In this document: positions 22,502 through 27,236 of the stretch, one piece after another
Numbering within the stretch: the first letter of the stretch is position 1
Layout of the letters: each line of letters starts with the position of its first letter
Virus record (IMG/VR): IMGVR_UViG_3300047557_002353
Coordinates: 1-27,236 of that record
Reading direction: 5' to 3' (one strand)
Source: a virus
Length of the DNA: 27,236 bases
Notes under the pieces: model-generated
Databases searched by the model: none
What the model saw: only the letters and a program-made list of their open reading frames with translations
Told to the model about the DNA's origin: nothing
Made by a program: the position numbers and the translations under genes

Positions 22502-24043
22502 TTAGAATTGCAAAATAACTTTAATATCTTCTTTTTGATTCAATGACCTAGTAATTGATGGTCTATTATCAATATAAATCATCTCTCCCGAATATTTTTT
22601 AACTTCCGGATTTGATATGCCATTAGTAAAATATTGACCAAGATTGTAAGTCATCATATTAATAGTTGTACTAAATCCCGTAAAACTAGTATCTATTGGT
22701 AAAGTATTTATGCTACCATTGATAGTTCCTCCAGAAGAAGAAAATCTTAATAAATTATATCCAAACTTTGGAGAAAAAGTTAAAGAACTAGTTCCAGTCT
22801 GGAACCCAACATTACTTCTATCTTGCCAATACTTTAAAACTCCAGTCTTATTATCATAAGACACTACTCTTCCAACTGCAGTTCCTATTCCTGGTATTAT
22901 CTGTGTAATTTCCGAATTTGCTGGGAATAATGCAGAACTAAAGTTTCCAGTTAGTTTGACTGCATATGTATTACTTGCTTTTGCTGCAGTTAAAATAGTT
23001 GATGAATCAAAAGAGTTTGGATTTTTAATTATTCCTACTCTTGCTATTTTGTTACCTGTTATAAAGTCCGGATTTAAATTATCATTTTCTATTCTAGAAT
23101 AAATTAAAACACTTTTTGCACCGAGTTCGCTGTATATATTTTTTCCGTGACCTCCTGGTGGCGGAATAATTACATCAAAAGTTGGTAAAACTGATCCAGA
23201 TATTCCTGCACTATTCAAATCTACAATTCCATAAGTATAATTCTGCCCACCATTTGTAACATTGATTGATTCCACAGTTCCATCATTTCCAATAACAATT
23301 GTAGCCTCAGCACCAGTCCCATCCCCTATGATTGGAACATTAGTGTATGTTATTAAAGAATTTGATAGGCCACTTCCTCTAGTTTTAATTGTGATTATTT
23401 TAATCTGGCCACTGAGTGTAGGATCTGCATTATTTCTCACCGATGAGTTTTCGGAATTTGTTAACCAATCTTTTGGTGTTGGCATATAATCAAGGGATTC
23501 AAATTTTATAATATCACTTGGTTTTATTGTATACAAATACTTCCAAATATAGCCATCTCCACTAACACCTGCAGATTTTGGTTCTAAATCGGTGAAAGTT
23601 GGCTCATCAAGTGAAGGTCTTCCATTTGGATTTTCTGGATCTGTTCCGTTATGGAGACAAATATAAACTTTATAATCACTATTCATAACATAGAAGTTAG
23701 ACTCGTATAAACTTGTCTTATTTGATGGTCTGGATAAATTATTTCTACTTACATCATGCCTATACATATCATAAGTATTTCCAGACTGCCAGGTTATTTT
23801 TCTTACAACCTGCCTAACATCATCTGAATTTATTTTTTTTAATGCAATTATGGTATCCCAAATATCATTATAATTGTCAAAAGAATCTATAGGATCAAGT
23901 GGAGAAGTTTCCCAATCCGTCTTATAATCAGTTGAATTTGTCAATCCAACAAATGAATAATAATTATTAAAAGTTGACCCAATTGAGGAGACGAAATTCT
24001 CAGAACTTAATATTCTAAATTGATCTGTTATAATCGCAGACAT
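22502..24043 (-). CDS. 8: Baseplate wedge protein gp8
   Basis: This 513-residue protein is the T4-type gp8 baseplate wedge subunit. The N-terminus MSAIITDQFRILSSENFVSS, DIWDTIIALKKINSDDVRQVVRK near 60-82, SGDGYIWKYLYTIKPSD near 160-176 and especially the C-terminus VKKYSGEMIYIDNRPSITRS with KEDIKVILQF align with the T4 gp8 segments DGYVWEYLFEI and RHSGEMIYMENRPPI. T4 gp8 has 334 residues; the extra length lies in the middle (about 200-430) and includes Gly-Tyr-type repeats (TRGSGLSN, NGGQNYTYG). The start is the ATG at 24041-24043, with a late promoter box 19 bp upstream. Confidence 0.93.
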   Translation of the reverse strand: MSAIITDQFRILSSENFVSSIGSTFNNYYSFVGLTNSTDYKTDWETSPLDPIDSFDNYNDIWDTIIALKKINSDDVRQVVRKITWQSGNTYDMYRHDVSRNNLSRPSNKTSLYESNFYVMNSDYKVYICLHNGTDPENPNGRPSLDEPTFTDLEPKSAGVSGDGYIWKYLYTIKPSDIIKFESLDYMPTPKDWLTNSENSSVRNNADPTLSGQIKIITIKTRGSGLSNSLITYTNVPIIGDGTGAEATIVIGNDGTVESINVTNGGQNYTYGIVDLNSAGISGSVLPTFDVIIPPPGGHGKNIYSELGAKSVLIYSRIENDNLNPDFITGNKIARVGIIKNPNSFDSSTILTAAKASNTYAVKLTGNFSSALFPANSEITQIIPGIGTAVGRVVSYDNKTGVLKYWQDRSNVGFQTGTSSLTFSPKFGYNLLRFSSSGGTINGSINTLPIDTSFTGFSTTINMMTYNLGQYFTNGISNPEVKKYSGEMIYIDNRPSITRSLNQKEDIKVILQF

Positions 24044-24062
24044 TGATTTATAGTTTTTTTTC

Positions 24063-24070
24063 TATTTATT
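24063..24070 (-). promoter_or_regulatory. T4-type late promoter box (AATAAATA) before gp8
   Basis: The minus strand reads AATAAATA, 19 bp before the gp8 ATG in the 32-bp gap after the upstream gene. It is an exact NATAAATA match. Confidence 0.68.
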
Positions 24071-24075
24071 ATACT

Positions 24076-27000
24076 TTACAGATCATTATAATTTTGAATT
24101 CTGAACTGATTGTATCTCCTCACTATTGGAGTGCTATTCAATCCAACTACACCATAATCATTATTAACAGAGAATGAATTAATAACTTTCTCTACATTAA
24201 TAAGACCCCAACTATAGTCGCCATAATATGAACTATACCCGATTCCTGATAATCCATTATAGTCAGAAACGCTAACAGTCACTTTGGCAACGGTAGCATT
24301 GCCCACACCATAAACATCAGTTGTTCCTATAGACACAGAAATAACTTCATATATGTTGTCCAATCCTGTCGTGCCCACTCCAATTATAGATCCATCATTT
24401 CGTAGTGAAGTAACACCACTACCAACATTTGAATTTGAAACTTTAAAATAATATCCTGTCTGTATTGTACTTTCTTCTATGATTGGATTAGTAATTGATA
24501 AATCTCTAAGATATGAATCTTGCGGAATATATAAGTCAAAAACTAATGCAGTCGTCGCAGCCCCAACACTAGCTTTGTTAATTCCACTAATTATTCCAAA
24601 ATCTCCAAAATAAGAAACATTATCAATATATTCTCTAGTTAAGTTTGGTGATTCTATAAGAATTATTGGTGGATTTGTGAATGTATATCCATATCCTGGA
24701 GAAGAAATATTAATAGAAGTGACAATACCAGAAGTAACAGAAGCACTTAAAATTGCTCTTCCGGTCGTTCCAACACCTATAGGATTTTGTATAGAAATAG
24801 TAGGATTTGTTTTATATCCAGATCCACCATCATTTATGTTGATAGACTGTATAGTTCCTCCAAAAGAAACTGTAGCAGTGGCTATTGCAACGGAAACTAA
24901 AGAATTATCTATTATTTCAATTTTATTGATGATTTCTTGGTTGATATTTTCATTTTCTGGATCAAACATAGTTTTCACGGAGTCTACGAAAATTTGAGTA
25001 GATCCTACACTGATAGATTGAATTAAATTGCTTGATGGAAAAACATTGGGTTCATATCTTATTCTATTTTTGTTAACTTCCACGCCACCGATTACGGTAT
25101 CATTTCTTTGTTTACACCACTTTACTGGCCTCAAAAATTCAAGATCTGAAGTAATTCCAACGGAATTATACGGATTTGTTTCTACTGTATCTGGGAGGAT
25201 AATATCTGTAACAAGTCTGTTATTTTCTGTTAATTTATATTCATCTCCAATTATTTTTAAAGTATCTCCAACTTTAACCGTCTCTAATATATCAACATCT
25301 ACAACATCGATGTTTGGTGTTCCTCTATAGAAGAGTATTCTACACTTATCTCCACCTTTTGGTGCCTCAGTAAATGTAATCAAACTACCTCCATCAAAAG
25401 TATATGCAACATCTGGTTCTTGTAAAACATCATTAATAAAAATGAGTAGAACTGATTTTAAGTCTATGCCTGATCCATCTTTTGTAATTATTGCAAATCT
25501 ATTTCCATTGTCACTAATTGCAAAAGTTTTTCTGAATCCATTAAACAATGAATCAATATCATCTAACTTTTGTAGTTCTCCAATAGACCATCCACTAAAG
25601 TCATCAGTATAAGTTTTTTCAACTGTGATTAAAAATGGATCAAATGGTTTTGAAGTATCAGTTGGTATTCCACTCAATCCGCCCGATTCTATCGTTAATA
25701 TATCACCTTCTTTATATGAATATCCATAGTTGGTAATTGTAAAATCTATTACACTAGATCCCTGACCAACTACAATATCAATCTTAGCTTGAGTTCCAAT
25801 TCCACTACTAGATAATGTATGTGTCAGACTAATATTGGAATATGATAGTGGTTCATCAAAAATAACTTGTGGTGGATTTGAAGATGTATACCCAGATCCT
25901 GGATTTGTTATAGCAACACTAACAACATTTCCACCAACAACAGATGCAATGCCAATATATTCTATATTTGGTGTATCTGTGCTTAAAGTCTGAACACCAA
26001 CTCTTACAATAGGTTGAGAGCTATATCTGTATCCAGAACCACTATTACCAATGCTGATTGATTGAATTGTTCCTGCTATAGAAACTGTTGCTGTCCCTCC
26101 AGCAGATATTAGTGGTTGATATCCAAAACCGTTACTAGATCCAACAGATACTATTATTCCACCTCTAGGAACTCCTGCATTATTTGGATCGTAAAGCGCA
26201 GATGTAGCAGTTCCTGTAAAATTTACAGCAGTCTCGGAAGAAATTTCCGATAAATTATAATCATTTTCGGGACTTTGAAATATATTATTGATTAATAATA
26301 TTGAATTCGAAGTTGAAAACCCTGCAATATCTTGGTTAGAAGATGTTAGTTTAAAATCTTTTGTCACCGCATCAAATTGAGTGCTTATGTCATCAAAAAT
26401 ATAATTTTTTTCGTAGGTTTTTTCGTCCGAACCTGGAACTCCAGATCTTAAAAAGACTCTTCCTTGGAAAGATGATCTAATGTTTATATCTCCATTTACT
26501 TCATCATATATTGGTCCATATGGAGCTTCTGAGAAGTATATTTTATTATCTACTATGTTGTAGTTTCCTTTTAATTTTGTTATTAATGCGTCTTTAAAAT
26601 GTGTAGATAAAATTGTACCCATAAGTGGTCTTTCCACTTCAACAAAGTTGTCACTTCCAACACCAACAGAATTTATCTTCATGATCTCGTCATTTATTTT
26701 TATCAAGTCTCCACCAAAAAAAGAACTTATTCCAGAAAAATATAAAGTAGTATCCAAAAGTGCTAGATCATTTTGAATACTTGCTGTTATTCCAGTCGAA
26801 ACAATAGGCGATTGGATTATATTATCAATAAGAATAATGCACTTTGAATTTTGATTTGTTGCGGTAATATAATGATTGTCTCCTATTCCAACAGAATTAA
26901 ATTCAATTAAATTAGGTACTGTTGATAATGCATCAGATGGAGATGTACATAAACCTATAAATTTATTATCATACTTATATACATAAAGATCTCCACTAAG

Positions 27001-27236
27001 TTTATTAGTTACGCCAATACCAGAAATATATGTATTTGCAATTCCAATGTTAGCAAGGGTTGAATCTTGTGTCGAATCAGATTCAAACAATCCATAAAAT
27101 GTTACTGTAGAACCAATAGTAATCTGAGAAGAAATAGTACTAGCAAGAGATACTGAATTGGCATCAACTTCTATGATCGGGATATATGCATCACTAAAAT
27201 AATCATCTACTTTAATTCCAAATGTAGAAGTAACAT
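24076..27236 (-). CDS. Large baseplate wedge-type structural protein in the gp7 position (partial, N-terminus off the window)
   Basis: The frame is open from the right edge to the TAA at 24076-24078, at least 1053 codons, so the start lies outside the window. A TTG near 27090 could be read as a start, but codons upstream remain open and protein-like (STISSQITIGSTVTF), so the gene surely begins further right. The chain is made of Gly/Ser/Ile-rich beta segments. It includes six Gly-Tyr repeats (among them NSGSGYRYSSQPIVRV, NPGSGYTSSNPPQVIF, DGGSGYKTNPTISI and SPGYGYTFTNPPIILI) and a hinge-like module (GGDLIKINDEIMKI, FVEVERPLMGT) near 26600-26760. It ends RRYNQFRIQNYNDL. It directly precedes gp8, where T4 has gp7, the 1032-residue wedge protein; I assign a baseplate role by position, as direct similarity to T4 gp7 is not clear by eye. 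Confidence 0.8.
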   Translation of the reverse strand, partial: VTSTFGIKVDDYFSDAYIPIIEVDANSVSLASTISSQITIGSTVTFYGLFESDSTQDSTLANIGIANTYISGIGVTNKLSGDLYVYKYDNKFIGLCTSPSDALSTVPNLIEFNSVGIGDNHYITATNQNSKCIILIDNIIQSPIVSTGITASIQNDLALLDTTLYFSGISSFFGGDLIKINDEIMKINSVGVGSDNFVEVERPLMGTILSTHFKDALITKLKGNYNIVDNKIYFSEAPYGPIYDEVNGDINIRSSFQGRVFLRSGVPGSDEKTYEKNYIFDDISTQFDAVTKDFKLTSSNQDIAGFSTSNSILLINNIFQSPENDYNLSEISSETAVNFTGTATSALYDPNNAGVPRGGIIVSVGSSNGFGYQPLISAGGTATVSIAGTIQSISIGNSGSGYRYSSQPIVRVGVQTLSTDTPNIEYIGIASVVGGNVVSVAITNPGSGYTSSNPPQVIFDEPLSYSNISLTHTLSSSGIGTQAKIDIVVGQGSSVIDFTITNYGYSYKEGDILTIESGGLSGIPTDTSKPFDPFLITVEKTYTDDFSGWSIGELQKLDDIDSLFNGFRKTFAISDNGNRFAIITKDGSGIDLKSVLLIFINDVLQEPDVAYTFDGGSLITFTEAPKGGDKCRILFYRGTPNIDVVDVDILETVKVGDTLKIIGDEYKLTENNRLVTDIILPDTVETNPYNSVGITSDLEFLRPVKWCKQRNDTVIGGVEVNKNRIRYEPNVFPSSNLIQSISVGSTQIFVDSVKTMFDPENENINQEIINKIEIIDNSLVSVAIATATVSFGGTIQSININDGGSGYKTNPTISIQNPIGVGTTGRAILSASVTSGIVTSINISSPGYGYTFTNPPIILIESPNLTREYIDNVSYFGDFGIISGINKASVGAATTALVFDLYIPQDSYLRDLSITNPIIEESTIQTGYYFKVSNSNVGSGVTSLRNDGSIIGVGTTGLDNIYEVISVSIGTTDVYGVGNATVAKVTVSVSDYNGLSGIGYSSYYGDYSWGLINVEKVINSFSVNNDYGVVGLNSTPIVRRYNQFRIQNYNDL

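Noticed and set aside
27088-27090. TTG as the start of the gp7-position gene
   Set aside because: The frame remains open with protein-like sequence to the window edge, so the real start is outside.
1-27236. tRNA genes, CRISPR arrays, insertion sequences, integrase attachment sites or defence systems
   Set aside because: I saw no cloverleaf-like segment, regularly spaced repeat array, transposase or integrase; coding sequence fills nearly the whole window.

Overview
The window is a late structural-gene block of a T4-like myovirus. The base composition (AT-rich, roughly one third GC by eye) and the protein sequences match the marine T4-like group: cyanomyoviruses of Prochlorococcus/Synechococcus and related pelagiphages. 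The sequence does not decide between those hosts, because no photosynthesis gene or other host-marker gene lies here. Every gene I can support is on the minus strand, so transcription runs from high to low coordinates. Genes are packed with gaps of a few to tens of bases, and no gene-free stretch reaches 300 bp.

In transcription order, the block opens with a large baseplate-wedge-type protein cut by the window edge (gp7 position, 24076-27236). It is followed by gp8 (22502-24043), an 1842-residue tail/fibre-type structural protein (16964-22492), a detached S74-type fibre chaperone domain (16684-16956) and a SET-domain protein (16235-16672). Next come an 834-residue structural protein starting at a DPLAQSF motif (13709-16213), a 75-aa coiled-coil protein and a 54-aa protein. 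The head-to-tail connector and packaging genes come after that: gp13, a free-standing GIY-YIG homing endonuclease, gp14, gp15, gp16 (small terminase), an unfamiliar 537-aa mosaic protein, and gp17 (large terminase). The block ends with sheath gp18, tube gp19, portal gp20, a 50-aa prohead-core-like protein, an 88-aa protein and prohead protease gp21 (cut by the left edge). The order 13-14-15-16-17-18-19-20-21 is the classical T4 late order.

Six exact matches to the marine T4-like late promoter box NATAAATA lie about 20-40 bp before start codons (gp8, the 834-aa gene, the 537-aa gene, gp18, gp20 and the 88-aa gene). This suggests the block is divided into several late transcription units.

The most unusual region is 13709-17100. 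A long structural protein that I recall as one chain in related phages appears here as two genes. Between the halves sit an S74 chaperone body severed from its own catalytic Ser/Lys segment by stops in all three frames, and a SET-type lysine methyltransferase candidate. Other points of interest are the GIY-YIG gene placed precisely between gp13 and gp14, the mosaic protein between the two terminase genes, and two short modules (a Gly-x-Gly-Tyr repeat and an Arg-Gly 'hinge' module) shared by several unrelated structural genes.
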